A stretch of DNA of 64,000 nucleotides from Methanomethylovorans sp. PtaU1.Bin093 (GTDB taxonomy: Archaea; Halobacteriota; Methanosarcinia; Methanosarcinales; Methanosarcinaceae), in the NCBI RefSeq assembly GCF_002067275.1, contig NZ_MVQX01000073.1:1-64000 (forward strand). The letters are read 5' to 3'. The notes under the pieces are model-generated. The model searched no databases. It had not been told where the DNA came from and worked only from the letters and a program-made list of their open reading frames with translations. This document shows positions 1 to 9,613 of the stretch, one piece after another. Position 1 is the first letter of the stretch. Every line of letters starts with the position of its first letter. The position numbers and the translations under genes are program-made.

Positions 1-555
1 CATCACACCTCCTGCATCCGTCACTGATCTTGGAGAAACTGATGTCGGTCCAACCTGGATCAACTGGACGTGGACAAATCCCACAGCTCCGGACTTCAGT
101 CATGTGATGGTGTACCTGAACGGTGCATTTGTGACAAACACATCCGGTAGTTCTGTCAATTACTACAATGCAACCGGACTTACTGAAGGACTGACTTACA
201 GCATCGGTCTACACACAGTCGATACTTCCGGGAACATCAATTCCACATGGGTGAATGATTCAGCAACTACTCCAATACCTTCAGACATCACACCTCCTGC
301 ATCCGTCACTGATCTTGGAGAAACTGATGTCGGTCCAACCTGGATCAACTGGACGTGGACTAATCCCACAGCTGCGGACTTCAGTCATGTGATGGTGTAC
401 CTGAATGGTATATTTGTCACAAATACATCCGGTAGTTCTGTCAATTACTACAATGCAACCGGACTTACTGAAGGACTGACTTACAGTATCGGTCTACATA
501 CAGTCGATACCTCCGGGAACATCAATTCCACATGGGTGAACGATTCAGCAACTAC
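1..555 (+). repeat. 285-bp tandem repeat encoding fibronectin-like units
   Basis: The 5' sequence beginning catcacacctcctgcatccg recurs at 286, giving a period of 285 bp (95 codons). The two copies differ at only about a dozen positions over roughly 270 bases, many of them silent. The copy at 1 is probably the last part of a longer array extending upstream. Confidence 0.9.
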
Positions 556-1537
556 AGTGAAACTCCCGAAGGTCTTCGGCTTATCGGGGACCAATATCAC
601 AATCAGCTCGATAACACTGATATGGGGAGCTTCTAGTGACACTTTCAGGGTGGAAATATTCAGGGATAATATACTTATCGGGGATGTACGCGGAGTAACA
701 ACATATGTAGACAGTAACCTGAGCAGTAGTACGAAGTATAGCTATACCTTGATCCCATACACTGTGAATGGACTTGAAGGTAAAGCTGTGAGCATTAGCC
801 TCACAACAGCTTCTCCCAGCAGCGGCAGCGGCGGTGGTGGAGGAAGCAGTACCAGCAAGACTAGCAGTGGTGGTGGAGGCGGCGGTGCAGGCAGTGCTGA
901 AGACTTTACAAATGTGGTAATGAAAGATGTGGACACTGAATACCTTGCAATGAATACCAATGTTACCTATGAGTTCACAAGAGAAGGTAATCCCATTCAG
1001 TCGGTCAGCTTCTATTCTCTTAAGAACTCGGGACAGATAACGTCTACTATAGAGGTGTTGCACAATAGGTCCAAGCTGGTGAAAAGCAGCCCTGAAGGAC
1101 TTATCTATAAACATGTCAACATCTGGGTGGGCAAGTCAGGGTTTGCCACGGCAGCTAACATTAAGGATGCTACTGTAAGGTTCAGGGTCACTGGCTCATG
1201 GCTTGAGGAAATGGGTGTGAACCCTGCAGATGTTAGGCTACAGAGATATAATGGAAATGCATGGGAAGTGTTGCCTACTACCATGGAAAGCAACACTACA
1301 AGCTATGCAATATTCGAGTCCCGGACACCGGGTTTCTCTCCGTTCGCTATCACTGCTGAAAAAGCAGTTGTGGCATCTGTGGACGATGAAACTGCTGAAG
1401 GACCAATTATGCCAGGGGATGTAGGTGTGGAAGAAACACAATCCGAAAGGTCCGGAATATGGACATTCATGTTGGCCATTCTGATAATAGGTACTCTTGC
1501 AGTAGGATATGCGTATCTGAAGAAAAGGCAAAATTGA
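2..1537 (+). CDS. Cell-surface protein with fibronectin-like repeats and PGF-pre-PGF domain (5' partial)
   Basis: The reading frame is open to the window edge, so the N-terminus lies upstream. Two near-identical 95-residue fibronectin type III-like units (each containing ITPPASVTDLGETDVGPTW) are followed by a third, divergent beta-sandwich unit, then a Ser/Gly-rich linker, then a domain of about 150 residues (from AEDFTNVVMKDV to SPFAITAE) that I recognise as the PGF-pre-PGF domain of archaeal surface proteins. The protein ends in one membrane helix and a basic tail (LKKRQN). It is probably anchored in the membrane with its repeats in the S-layer zone, serving adhesion or envelope structure. 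Many N-x-S/T sites suggest glycosylation. A strong hairpin follows the stop codon. Confidence 0.8.
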   Translation: MTPPASVTDLGETDVGPTWINWTWTNPTAPDFSHVMVYLNGAFVTNTSGSSVNYYNATGLTEGLTYSIGLHTVDTSGNINSTWVNDSATTPIPSDITPPASVTDLGETDVGPTWINWTWTNPTAADFSHVMVYLNGIFVTNTSGSSVNYYNATGLTEGLTYSIGLHTVDTSGNINSTWVNDSATTVKLPKVFGLSGTNITISSITLIWGASSDTFRVEIFRDNILIGDVRGVTTYVDSNLSSSTKYSYTLIPYTVNGLEGKAVSISLTTASPSSGSGGGGGSSTSKTSSGGGGGGAGSAEDFTNVVMKDVDTEYLAMNTNVTYEFTREGNPIQSVSFYSLKNSGQITSTIEVLHNRSKLVKSSPEGLIYKHVNIWVGKSGFATAANIKDATVRFRVTGSWLEEMGVNPADVRLQRYNGNAWEVLPTTMESNTTSYAIFESRTPGFSPFAITAEKAVVASVDDETAEGPIMPGDVGVEETQSERSGIWTFMLAILIIGTLAVGYAYLKKRQN

Positions 1538-1546
1538 TCTATGCTA

Positions 1547-1573
1547 CCCCTGTACAAAGGTACAGGGGATTTT
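1547..1573 (+). terminator. Hairpin terminator after surface-protein gene
   Basis: A perfect 9-bp stem (CCCCTGTAC at 1547-1555 with GTACAGGGG at 1560-1568) encloses a 4-nt loop and is followed by TTTT. It lies 10 bases after the stop of the surface-protein gene, so it probably ends that transcript. Confidence 0.7.
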
Positions 1574-1829
1574 ACAGCAAAACCAGAATAATCTCTGATG
1601 CTATCCAATAGCTGAAAAAGTTGTTTCTATCCTCCCTTATTTTCTATTGATCCCATCTATTGATGTTTGTCAAATGAAGTTGATCATATTGTCCTTGGAA
1701 AGAGATTAAGAATATATAATTACATAATAAAAATATATTTCTATTCACAATTTTTATTGCGTATGTTCAAATAGTGCCTCATACCATATATTTCTATGTG
1801 TATCCACTAAGGCAATTTCCCATAAACTG

Positions 1830-2501
1830 GTGGAGTGGGTGTATATACAAATCATATCAAGTAGATTCATCTTTTCTGGAATTGTATTGCTGTTCCTTAT
1901 ACTGATGGCTGGACTCGGTTCAGCTGATAAGGTTAATGTGGAGCAGGTGGGACACTTTGGTGGACATATAAGTGGTGTTGCACTAGAGCACAATTATGCA
2001 TATATTGGACAGGGTAAAGATCTTGTTGTGCTGGATATAAGTGATGTTTCCAATCCTTCAGAAGTGGGAAGGGTAATCATTCCATCAAGGGTGGATGAGG
2101 TTGTTTTGTCGGAAAATTATGCTTTTATAACCGGTTATGAGAATGGTCTTTTTGTTGTGGATATCACCGATCCTTCAGTACCAAAACTTGTTGGCAGCTA
2201 TGATACTCAAGGAGCAGATAATATTGCTGTTTCAGGCAATTACGCCTACATAGCTGTTGGTGATGGTCTTGTGATACTGGATATCAGTAATCCTTCTGGA
2301 CCAGCATTTGCAGGTAAATATAACATTGGTTCTGCATTGGACGTAGCCGTGGCAGGCAATTATGCCTACATAGCTGGTTGGGTCACTGGTCTTTCCACCT
2401 TGAATGTAGAGAAACCCGCAGAAAAGACATCGGGATTCGGCTTCTTGCTGGCAGTATCAGCAATTGGAGGCGCATTTATGGTTTTAAGAAGAATGAAGTG
2501 A
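1830..2501 (+). CDS. LVIVD-repeat secreted/anchored beta-propeller protein
   Basis: 223 residues. An N-terminal hydrophobic segment (about residues 13-31, GIVLLFLILMAGLGSA) acts as signal peptide or anchor. It is followed by repeats of about 42 residues of the form NYAYI-x(n)-GLVVLDISDPS, typical of LVIVD beta-propellers in methanogen surface proteins. The C-terminus (TSGFGF, hydrophobic stretch, then RRMK) resembles the PGF-CTERM sorting signal, so the protein may be processed by an archaeosortase. Only four to five repeats are present, fewer than a closed propeller usually needs, so it may be shortened or may oligomerise. The start is GTG; GTG at 1839 in the same frame is equally possible. 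Confidence 0.75.
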   Translation: MEWVYIQIISSRFIFSGIVLLFLILMAGLGSADKVNVEQVGHFGGHISGVALEHNYAYIGQGKDLVVLDISDVSNPSEVGRVIIPSRVDEVVLSENYAFITGYENGLFVVDITDPSVPKLVGSYDTQGADNIAVSGNYAYIAVGDGLVILDISNPSGPAFAGKYNIGSALDVAVAGNYAYIAGWVTGLSTLNVEKPAEKTSGFGFLLAVSAIGGAFMVLRRMK

Positions 2502-2839
2502 TATAAGTAGTAAATCTATAATGAGAAATAGGTATCAATAACAATTGTTAGCAGGGTATTAGATAAGTCGTGTTACGTAACTCACTCAGCACTAACACTT
2601 CCTCCAAAAGTGTTCAGCACCTACAACATTTATGCACGACTTATCAAACCCATTTTCGTTGGGGTCTAAATCCATTTCTTCCATAGGGGAGGGATATAAC
2701 TTGTGGCATCCAAGCTTATGATATTTAGAAGAATACACCAAGATATCATAAGCTTGTGGCCCTGTTCTTTCCCCCATATGCACATATATGCATCTAAAGG
2801 CTTATAAAATGTTCTTTTTGAATGCGTTTACTACAACAT

Positions 2840-2970
2840 ATATGATTCATATAGAACTTGATTCGCAGTATACGGAGGCTTGGAGTCGTAAAGGTGGTAC
2901 CCTTGAGGCTCTGGGTAGACATCAAGAAGCTCAAATGTGCTATGATAAGGCTAAGGAATTGGGATATAGG
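2840..2970 (+). pseudogene. TPR-repeat protein fragment
   Basis: A single tetratricopeptide unit can be read (residues like IELDSQYTEAW, EALGRHQEAQMCYDKAKELG), with no further TPR units on either side and no sensible N-terminus. In methanogens this sequence type occurs in long TPR proteins, so this is most likely a relic. The surrounding 2502-3450 region is AT-rich and holds no intact gene. Confidence 0.5.
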
Positions 2971-3007
2971 AATGAAAATATCCATTTTCATTTTCTACAA
3001 ATTGTTT

Positions 3008-3330
3008 CTAGCATATATACATACCTACAACCCACAGCTGCCCGTTCATGTGAAGTACTTCTGCCTGCATCAACACGGTCTGAGTAGCTTTCTTCTGCTT
3101 GTCTGGAGGATGCCCATACTTACGCAATATCCTCTTCATAAGCACACGCATCTCTGCACGTACATTCTCTCGCACGGTCCAGTCAATAGTACAGTGGCTA
3201 CCAGTTCCCTTGCAATTGTCTGCAGGATATCATCAATGATAAGGTCAATGAACTCCTTGATGACATGAGCGGTTTTTATGAAACGGTTATAATAGCTTCT
3301 AAGAGCCAGCTCAAGAATATCGGAATTCTA
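3008..3330 (-). pseudogene. Remnant of type I restriction enzyme R subunit (hsdR C-terminus)
   Basis: On the minus strand, one frame from about 3330 reads a helical segment (LALRSYYNRFIKTAHVIKEF). A second frame, from about 3197, reads [20 protein letters not shown] and on through [10 protein letters not shown] to the stop at 3008. Both match the C-terminal helical domain (DUF3387-like) of HsdR as I know it. They are separated by a frame-shifting deletion between ATV and TIDWTV. No other part of hsdR, hsdM or hsdS is visible, so this is the decayed 3' end of a lost restriction system. Confidence 0.7.
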
Positions 3331-3450
3331 CAGAGGCCCAATTTTTATTGTTAATTAGGTGATTATGGGTAGCAAAAAGAATATAATCTTTATTATTATA
3401 TTATATATAAAATATTTATTTGTAAATATACCCGGGAGCTATGGAAAAAG

Positions 3451-5667
3451 ATGATCATATGGGCAAAGGCGTTCTTTTCAATGTTTGTCGTATTTATTTT
3501 ATCAACATTGCTGCCTTACGCGGGAATAAATGAAAATGCAACATTCAAAATACAACTGATCCTGATATTCTGTGTTTGTATCGTTGTTTTTTATCTTTCA
3601 GTTACCTATTCTCTTTCTGTTTCCAAAGATCATGTACCTGTAAATGGTGAGGCATGCCGGTCTCAGGTGCCGGCAGTTAATGGATCTCCTGTACCCCTGG
3701 TTCCTGATCATTCACCTAATAGTTTCAGATATGAGTTCCCGGAAATAATGTCTATTCTCTCTCTCCTTTCTGGAACAGCGGAAGGTATCGATAAAATATT
3801 AGGCCATATTGGGGAATTGACAGATTGTACAAGATGTTCCTTCTATGAGATACAAGGTACTGTCAAGATAGCTAAAAGAAAATATCTCTGGGTAAAGAAC
3901 GGAGCTTATGTCCAAACGGATGTATTCCATAACTCCAGGATGAAAATGTTCCCTTTGGTATTTAGCAGTATGAACAGCAAAAAAACAGTGTATATAAAGG
4001 ATGTTCTGGCATATGCTGACCAAGCAGCTCCCGATCTGAAAATGCTGCAGAAGCAGGTAAAAGTTTCTTTCATTGCCATTCCACTGGTCAATGAAGGGGA
4101 AGTCTTTGGTTTCATAACCGTTGAAGATTCTAAAGTAACCGGTTCTCTGGAAGAAGAGCCAGGGGATCTGATCTTTTTATCAGAACTACTAAGGATAGCG
4201 ATAGTTCAGAAAAAGTTCATAGATGAACTCTCTTTATTCAAAAATCTTGTAAACAGGTCTAATGATTATATTATAGTAATAGATCGCAACAGTTCCAAGG
4301 TACTGGATGTCAATGAAACGCTCTGTGCTCAGACAGGGTATTCGAGAACAGAGTTCATGGCAATGGATAAAGATCTTTTGATGGATACAGTGGGTAATTT
4401 CTGGAATGGGGCTTTCTTTGAAACTTGTGGGAGTCGCTATCTGGATGTTGATTCCAGTTTCAAGGCAAAAACAGGAAAGAAGATACCTGTGGAGATCAAC
4501 GTCACATTTATAGCACACGATGACAGTGGATATGTCCTTGCTGTTGCCAGGAACATTACTGAGCGCAAAGAAAGGGAGATCATGCTCCAAAAGACGAGAG
4601 ATAGGGTTGAACTGGCTCTCAATGGCGCTGATCTGGGCATGTGGGACTGGGATGTGGCCACCGATGAGCTTGTTTTTAATGAACGCTGGGCAGAAATGCT
4701 TGGCTACAGGGCTGCAGATCTTCCTCCTAATTTTAGAACGATAGCTGGAATGATCCATGAGCAGGACAGGGATAGAGTGATCTCTGTCCTCAGAAACATC
4801 AGACCCTCCTCTCCTTTCTTTGAGGAAGAGTTCAGGGTCAATACCCTAGGTCAAGGATATAAATGGTTGCTTGTAAGGGGTAAGGCCACAGAGTTCGATA
4901 ATGAAAGCAAGCCATGCAGAATAACGGGAACTGCTATGGATATTACCCAACGTAAACAATCTGAAGAACATCTCAGACAATATGCAGATAAACTACAGCG
5001 CTCAAACGAAATGAAAGAGTTGTTCACTGATATCTTGCGACATGATCTGCTTAATCCGGCAGGAACTATCAAAGGATTCACTGAAATATTGCTTGAGAAC
5101 GAGAACAATGCACAGAAAATATCAATTCTTGAGAAGATCCATAAAAGTGATGCTAAACTCATCGATATGATCGATACTGCATCCAAGTTAGCTAAACTTG
5201 AATCTCAGGACGGTCTTGAATTCTCTGTAATGGATATTGGTGGGATCATTCATAGTGTAGCTGAAAACCTACGGCCCATGATCGAAAAAAAGAAAATGTC
5301 TGTTATCACACGTTTCTCTGGGACCCACAGTTCAGCTGTTAATCCCATAATTGAAGAAGTATTTGCTAACTTCCTCACCAATGCCGTGAAGTACAGCTCT
5401 GAGAACACATCTATATCCATTGATATATTTGATGAAGGCAATATGTGGAAAGTAGCTGTCAGCGATCAGGGTGAAGGTATTTCCGATGCTGATAAACCTT
5501 ATGTTTTTGACAGGTTCAAGCGGGTCACAAAGAAGGGTGTCAAAGGTAGTGGTCTTGGCCTTGCCATAGTTAAAAGGATAGCTGAACTGCATGGTGGTGA
5601 AGTGGGTGTGGAGGATAATCCTGAAGGCAAAGGTAGCAGATTCTGGATCAGGTTGAATAGGGTTTGA
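3451..5667 (+). CDS. Membrane sensor histidine kinase (GAF-PAS-PAS-HisKA-HATPase)
   Basis: 738 residues. Two N-terminal transmembrane helices (about 4-24 and 33-52) are followed by a GAF-like domain (about 100-255), a PAS domain (about 265-375, ending in the typical AVARNITERK), a second PAS domain with PAC motif (about 390-510), then the dimerisation domain with the phospho-acceptor His at about residue 531 in the box LRHDLLNPAG. The ATPase domain has N-box NFLTNAVKYS, G1 box DQGEGIS and G2 box GSGLGLAIVK near the C-terminus. It should autophosphorylate and pass phosphate to a response regulator. No regulator is adjacent; the nearest is about 12.6 kb away. The start has GGGAG 12 nt upstream and a strongly AT-rich promoter. 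Confidence 0.9.
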   Translation: MIIWAKAFFSMFVVFILSTLLPYAGINENATFKIQLILIFCVCIVVFYLSVTYSLSVSKDHVPVNGEACRSQVPAVNGSPVPLVPDHSPNSFRYEFPEIMSILSLLSGTAEGIDKILGHIGELTDCTRCSFYEIQGTVKIAKRKYLWVKNGAYVQTDVFHNSRMKMFPLVFSSMNSKKTVYIKDVLAYADQAAPDLKMLQKQVKVSFIAIPLVNEGEVFGFITVEDSKVTGSLEEEPGDLIFLSELLRIAIVQKKFIDELSLFKNLVNRSNDYIIVIDRNSSKVLDVNETLCAQTGYSRTEFMAMDKDLLMDTVGNFWNGAFFETCGSRYLDVDSSFKAKTGKKIPVEINVTFIAHDDSGYVLAVARNITERKEREIMLQKTRDRVELALNGADLGMWDWDVATDELVFNERWAEMLGYRAADLPPNFRTIAGMIHEQDRDRVISVLRNIRPSSPFFEEEFRVNTLGQGYKWLLVRGKATEFDNESKPCRITGTAMDITQRKQSEEHLRQYADKLQRSNEMKELFTDILRHDLLNPAGTIKGFTEILLENENNAQKISILEKIHKSDAKLIDMIDTASKLAKLESQDGLEFSVMDIGGIIHSVAENLRPMIEKKKMSVITRFSGTHSSAVNPIIEEVFANFLTNAVKYSSENTSISIDIFDEGNMWKVAVSDQGEGISDADKPYVFDRFKRVTKKGVKGSGLGLAIVKRIAELHGGEVGVEDNPEGKGSRFWIRLNRV

Positions 5668-5809
5668 AGATCACAATATATTTTATATTAAACTGACCCG
5701 GATGACATCTATTCTTCATGTGGTCCCTGATCCCCATGAAGGAAAAGTTTATGTAAGAGAGATACATGTATAGGGTGCTCGTGTTAACAACACGTAACAC
5801 CTACTTCGA

Positions 5810-5884
5810 GCCGGGGTGGGGTAGCGGTTATCCTGTGGCCCTGTGGAGGCTACGATTCGAGTTCGATTCTCGATCCCGGCCCCA
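5810..5884 (+). tRNA. tRNA-His (anticodon GTG), CCA encoded
   Basis: The acceptor stem GCCGGGG (5810-5816) pairs with TCCCGGC (5874-5880) with one G-U pair. U8 is present. The anticodon stem TGGCC/GGCTA encloses the loop CTGTGGA with anticodon GTG, and the T arm is TCGAG-TTCGATT-CTCGA. The discriminator is C73, as in histidine tRNAs, and CCA is encoded. Position -1 in the genome is A rather than the expected G, so the histidine identity base G-1 would have to be added after transcription. A TATA-like TTTATGTAA lies about 60 nt upstream. Confidence 0.93.
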
Positions 5885-5986
5885 TTTTCAAACATTTCTA
5901 TTTTAAAGTTCATTTTTCTCTTAAACTTATCTTTCTTCGTATTCAGTAATAATACCCTACATACTATATCCAATGATGAAAAAAGC

Positions 5987-7402
5987 TTAGGAGAACTCGT
6001 TGAGTTTCAGTTGTCTGCGTGGGCAGTATTCACCCGGTATATCCAAAGGGTATTCACTTGTGAGGCATGCAAGGCACAGGTTTTCCTTTTCGATGCCTAT
6101 TGCCCGGACCAATCCCTCTATGCTTAAATATCCAAGTGAGTCAGCATTGATCACGGCTTCGACCCCTGCCACTGTTTTATGAGCTGCTATCAATTCATTT
6201 CGGGTACCCATATCTATTCCAAAATAACATGGAGCTATTATCGGAGGGCTGCCAATGCGTGCATGTATCTCTTTTGCACCGGCACGCCTTATCATATCAA
6301 TGATACGCCTGGAGGTAGTCCCCCGTACTATGCTATCGTCAATAAGAACTATCCGCTGGTCTTTGATGTTCTCGGAGATAGTGTTCATCTTGAGCCGCAC
6401 AGCTGTTTCGCGCATTGCCTGTCCAGGGAGAATGAATGTCCTGCCAATATACCGGTTCTTCATTAGCCCTTCACTATACTTTATATTTGCTTCGTATGAA
6501 TAACCAATTGCAGAAGTTATTCCTGAATCAGGCACAGGCGATACAATATCTGCTTTTACAGGATGTTCACGGGCAAGTTCTCTGCCTATCTTCTCCCGGA
6601 CATTATACACAAGCTTACCATTAATGATAGAGTCAGGACGTGCAAAATACACATATTCGAACACACAATGTGCATGACACTTCTCCTGGACCAGACGATA
6701 GCTTTCAAATGTATCGTTCTTAAAAACGATCAATTCCCCAGGCTCTACTTCCCTGATCAATGTCCCATTGAGCGTGTCTACAGCAACACTTTCGGAGGCA
6801 ACTATAAAGCCACGATCGAGTTCCCCTATACATAATGGTTTAAAACCCAGGGGATCTCGTAACGCATATAACTGATCATCTATGAGTATGGCAAGTGAAT
6901 AGGAACCCTTTAGCCTTTTGATCACATTTGAGATAGATCCGATCGGGTCGTGGCGCAATAGTTCTTTTACAAGAAGGTGCGCGATCACTTCTGTGTCGGA
7001 ATTGGTAATGAATATACGACCTTCCAATTCCAGTTCATTTCTCAGGGCTCTGTAGTTTGCCAGGTTTCCATTATGGGCGATCGCTATAGTACCGCTCTTA
7101 TACTTTACTATCAGGGGCTGGCAGTTCTCTATTTTTGAGTCCCCGGTTGTAGAGTACCGTACATGGCCTACACCTACGTTGCCTTTTAGTTCCACAAGGT
7201 CTTTCTTGGCATATACTTCGGGCACCAATCCCATACCTTTAATGGATTTACCATGCAGTCCATCATGCACAGTGATACCTGTGGATTCCTGCCCTCTGTG
7301 CTGCAGGGCATAAAGGGCATAGTATATCTGAAGAGCAGTTGGGTTGTCTGTGGATGCGCCATCCTGCATCACAACACCAACAACACCACATTCCTCTTTC
7401 AT
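5987..7402 (-). CDS. purF: Amidophosphoribosyltransferase
   Basis: 471 residues. It catalyses the first committed step of purine synthesis: glutamine plus PRPP to phosphoribosylamine. The catalytic nucleophile is Cys5 after a 4-residue propeptide (MKEE-CGVVGV). The N-terminal half is an Ntn glutaminase, and the C-terminal half holds the PRPP motif VLIDDSIVRGTTS. The cysteines that bind a [4Fe-4S] cluster in the Bacillus-type enzyme appear conserved (CVFEYVYFARPDS, PCYFGID, CLACLTSEYP), so this is the iron-sulfur form. It lies 31 bp after rpl37e, on the same strand. Confidence 0.95.
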   Translation of the reverse strand: MKEECGVVGVVMQDGASTDNPTALQIYYALYALQHRGQESTGITVHDGLHGKSIKGMGLVPEVYAKKDLVELKGNVGVGHVRYSTTGDSKIENCQPLIVKYKSGTIAIAHNGNLANYRALRNELELEGRIFITNSDTEVIAHLLVKELLRHDPIGSISNVIKRLKGSYSLAILIDDQLYALRDPLGFKPLCIGELDRGFIVASESVAVDTLNGTLIREVEPGELIVFKNDTFESYRLVQEKCHAHCVFEYVYFARPDSIINGKLVYNVREKIGRELAREHPVKADIVSPVPDSGITSAIGYSYEANIKYSEGLMKNRYIGRTFILPGQAMRETAVRLKMNTISENIKDQRIVLIDDSIVRGTTSRRIIDMIRRAGAKEIHARIGSPPIIAPCYFGIDMGTRNELIAAHKTVAGVEAVINADSLGYLSIEGLVRAIGIEKENLCLACLTSEYPLDIPGEYCPRRQLKLNEFS

Positions 7403-7433
7403 CTATACTCCAAAAGAGAAAATCTTATGACGC

Positions 7434-7604
7434 TTAGAATTTGCACTTACGTTCCCATTTATAACTTCTCATACGTGGTGTCCTGCCAAAACCACATGCA
7501 GTACACTGCTTTGTATGGATATTAAGTGACACTCTACCACAGCGCCTACATGTTACATGTGTGCGCTTTTGCCTTTTTCCCATCGAAGGAGTACCTTTTG
7601 ACAT
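7434..7604 (-). CDS. rpl37e: 50S ribosomal protein L37e
   Basis: 56 residues, starting [21 protein letters not shown] zinc ribbon (CRRCG...CTACGFG) and a basic composition are typical of L37e, a small rRNA-binding protein of the large subunit. Length fits the family. It lies between lsm and purF on the same strand; lsm-rpl37e is a conserved archaeal pair. Confidence 0.93.
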   Translation of the reverse strand: MSKGTPSMGKRQKRTHVTCRRCGRVSLNIHTKQCTACGFGRTPRMRSYKWERKCKF

Positions 7605-7717
7605 CTATCTTCACCTTTTTTACTATTTCGTCTCTCTATTTAATTATCATTATATTTACTATCAATTAGTTAACCATGTATCAGGCGAACCCCAGACAGT
7701 ACCATAGGATAAATATG

Positions 7718-7933
<216 letters not shown>

Positions 7934-8180
7934 TTAAAGCCGCCCTCATCTTAATAGATCAAAGTAGTCCGGAATGATATGTGTATCAACGGAATGATAG
8001 CATTATACTGGTCACCATTGTGTATAGTCAGATATAAAACTATCGAACATGGTATTACATTGACGATATGAAGAACAGGGTATAGATCACCCCAGACCAT
8101 AATGTATTTAGGACATTGTCCATATTTCTTCCCGTATCCTTATAGTGATCCTTTTTGCAGGAACACAGATGGTGAACATA

Positions 8181-9566
8181 ATGTCCGGTATTCCCGTGGT
8201 AATGACAATAGCAGGTTCTGATTCAGGTGGCGGTGCAGGTATTGAAGCTGATATAAAGACTTTCGCAGCCCTGGGGGTACACGGCAGCTGTGCCATAACT
8301 TCTGTCACGGCGCAAAATACAACGGGTGTGCTCAGCGCCTATGATCTGCCTCCCCATGTGATAAGTGCGCAGATAAATGCCGTATGTTCTGATATGGATG
8401 TCAGATGGGCAAAGACAGGCATGCTCTCTTCTGTTGAGATAGTTGGTTTAGTGGCAAAAGAGGCACGTTCCCATAGATTATCTCTTGTGGTGGATCCTGT
8501 GATGGCAGCGGAAGCAGGTGGGGACCTTTTGCGTAAAGATGCTGTGAAGGCACTTAAAGAGGAACTGCTTCCATTCAGCAAGGTGGTAACGCCCAATGTC
8601 CATGAAGCATGTACGCTCTCAGGTATTGATATTAAGGATGTGGAGGATGCAAAAAAAGCAGCAAAAAAGATCACAGAGTTTGGTGTAGAGGTCGTGATAG
8701 TCACAGGCGGCCATCTAGATGCATCTGATGTGGTATATGAAGCTGTTTCTGATAAATTCACTGTGGTACCGGGTAAGTTCCTGGAAGGTGGCACCCATGG
8801 ATCGGGATGTACTTATGCTGCATGCATTGCAGCTTTTCTATCCAAAGGACATTCGATCATAGAAGCTGCCACGTTTGCAAAATCCTTTGTTGAAAAAGCT
8901 ATAATCAGCAGTGTGAAAGTGGGGCATGGGGTGGGACCTGTGAACCAGCTGGGTTCAACTCTCAGGGATGCTCATCGCTTTGCAGCTCTTCAAAATACTA
9001 TTTCAGCTGCTGATTTACTGGTCTCATGTGATGATTTCGGGCGACTCATTCCGGAAGTGGGGTGTAATATTGCCATGGCGATCCCTTCTGCCACTGTAGT
9101 GGCAGATGTGGCCGGAATTAACGGACGTATAGTCCGTGTAAGGGGCAGGCCCTACATCGCAGGAGTTGTGGAACTAGGAGGTAGTGGACATGTTGGAAGA
9201 ATGGTTCTTGCAGCTATGGAATTTGATCCGTGTGTAAGGGCAGCTGTCAATTTAAGGTACTCGGAAAAAACACTTCTCATATGCAAGGAATTGGGGCTTT
9301 CTATTTCTTCTTTTGACAGGGCTGATGAGCCGGCACAGGCCAGTACGACCGGTACCGTGGATCGGGACGTGACCTGTGCAATTGAGAAATTCGGTTCAGC
9401 TGGTTTGAAAAAAGTGCCTGATATTATATATGATACAGGCGGTCTTGGTAAGGAACCCATGATCAGGCTTTTCGGAAAAAGTGCTGAAGAGGTTGCCTGT
9501 CAAGCAGTTAAGATCGCAAGATCATATTCCAGCATCAATGATACTGATGATCATATTGGTGTTTGA
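8181..9566 (+). CDS. thiD: Bifunctional hydroxymethylpyrimidine (phosphate) kinase / thiamine-phosphate synthase ThiN
   Basis: 461 residues. The N-terminal 260 residues are a ThiD ribokinase-fold kinase ([45 protein letters not shown]), which phosphorylates HMP and HMP-phosphate. Residues about 280-450 form the archaeal ThiN domain ([12 protein letters not shown]...[16 protein letters not shown]), which joins HMP-PP and thiazole phosphate to give thiamine phosphate. The ATG at 8181 is preferred because GGTGA lies 5 nt upstream; GTG at 8145 and ATG at 8169 are in frame but less likely. No TPP riboswitch-like element was seen upstream. Confidence 0.92.
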   Translation: MSGIPVVMTIAGSDSGGGAGIEADIKTFAALGVHGSCAITSVTAQNTTGVLSAYDLPPHVISAQINAVCSDMDVRWAKTGMLSSVEIVGLVAKEARSHRLSLVVDPVMAAEAGGDLLRKDAVKALKEELLPFSKVVTPNVHEACTLSGIDIKDVEDAKKAAKKITEFGVEVVIVTGGHLDASDVVYEAVSDKFTVVPGKFLEGGTHGSGCTYAACIAAFLSKGHSIIEAATFAKSFVEKAIISSVKVGHGVGPVNQLGSTLRDAHRFAALQNTISAADLLVSCDDFGRLIPEVGCNIAMAIPSATVVADVAGINGRIVRVRGRPYIAGVVELGGSGHVGRMVLAAMEFDPCVRAAVNLRYSEKTLLICKELGLSISSFDRADEPAQASTTGTVDRDVTCAIEKFGSAGLKKVPDIIYDTGGLGKEPMIRLFGKSAEEVACQAVKIARSYSSINDTDDHIGV

Positions 9567-9613
9567 TCTTTGTGTGTAATATGCGAAAGTTTATTCTTTA
9601 AATGGATGAGAAC

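Noticed and set aside
821-900. GC-rich low-complexity run resembling a repeat element
   Set aside because: It encodes the Ser/Gly linker of the surface protein and needs no other explanation.
2592-2783. Minus-strand open frame of 63 codons with a cysteine and proline-rich sequence
   Set aside because: It has no ribosome-binding site, no domain I can name and lies in a decayed region; a gene relic is possible but not supportable.
7934-8180. Possible thiamine riboswitch before thiD-thiN
   Set aside because: No conserved TPP-element core could be found; the interval looks like two divergent promoters.
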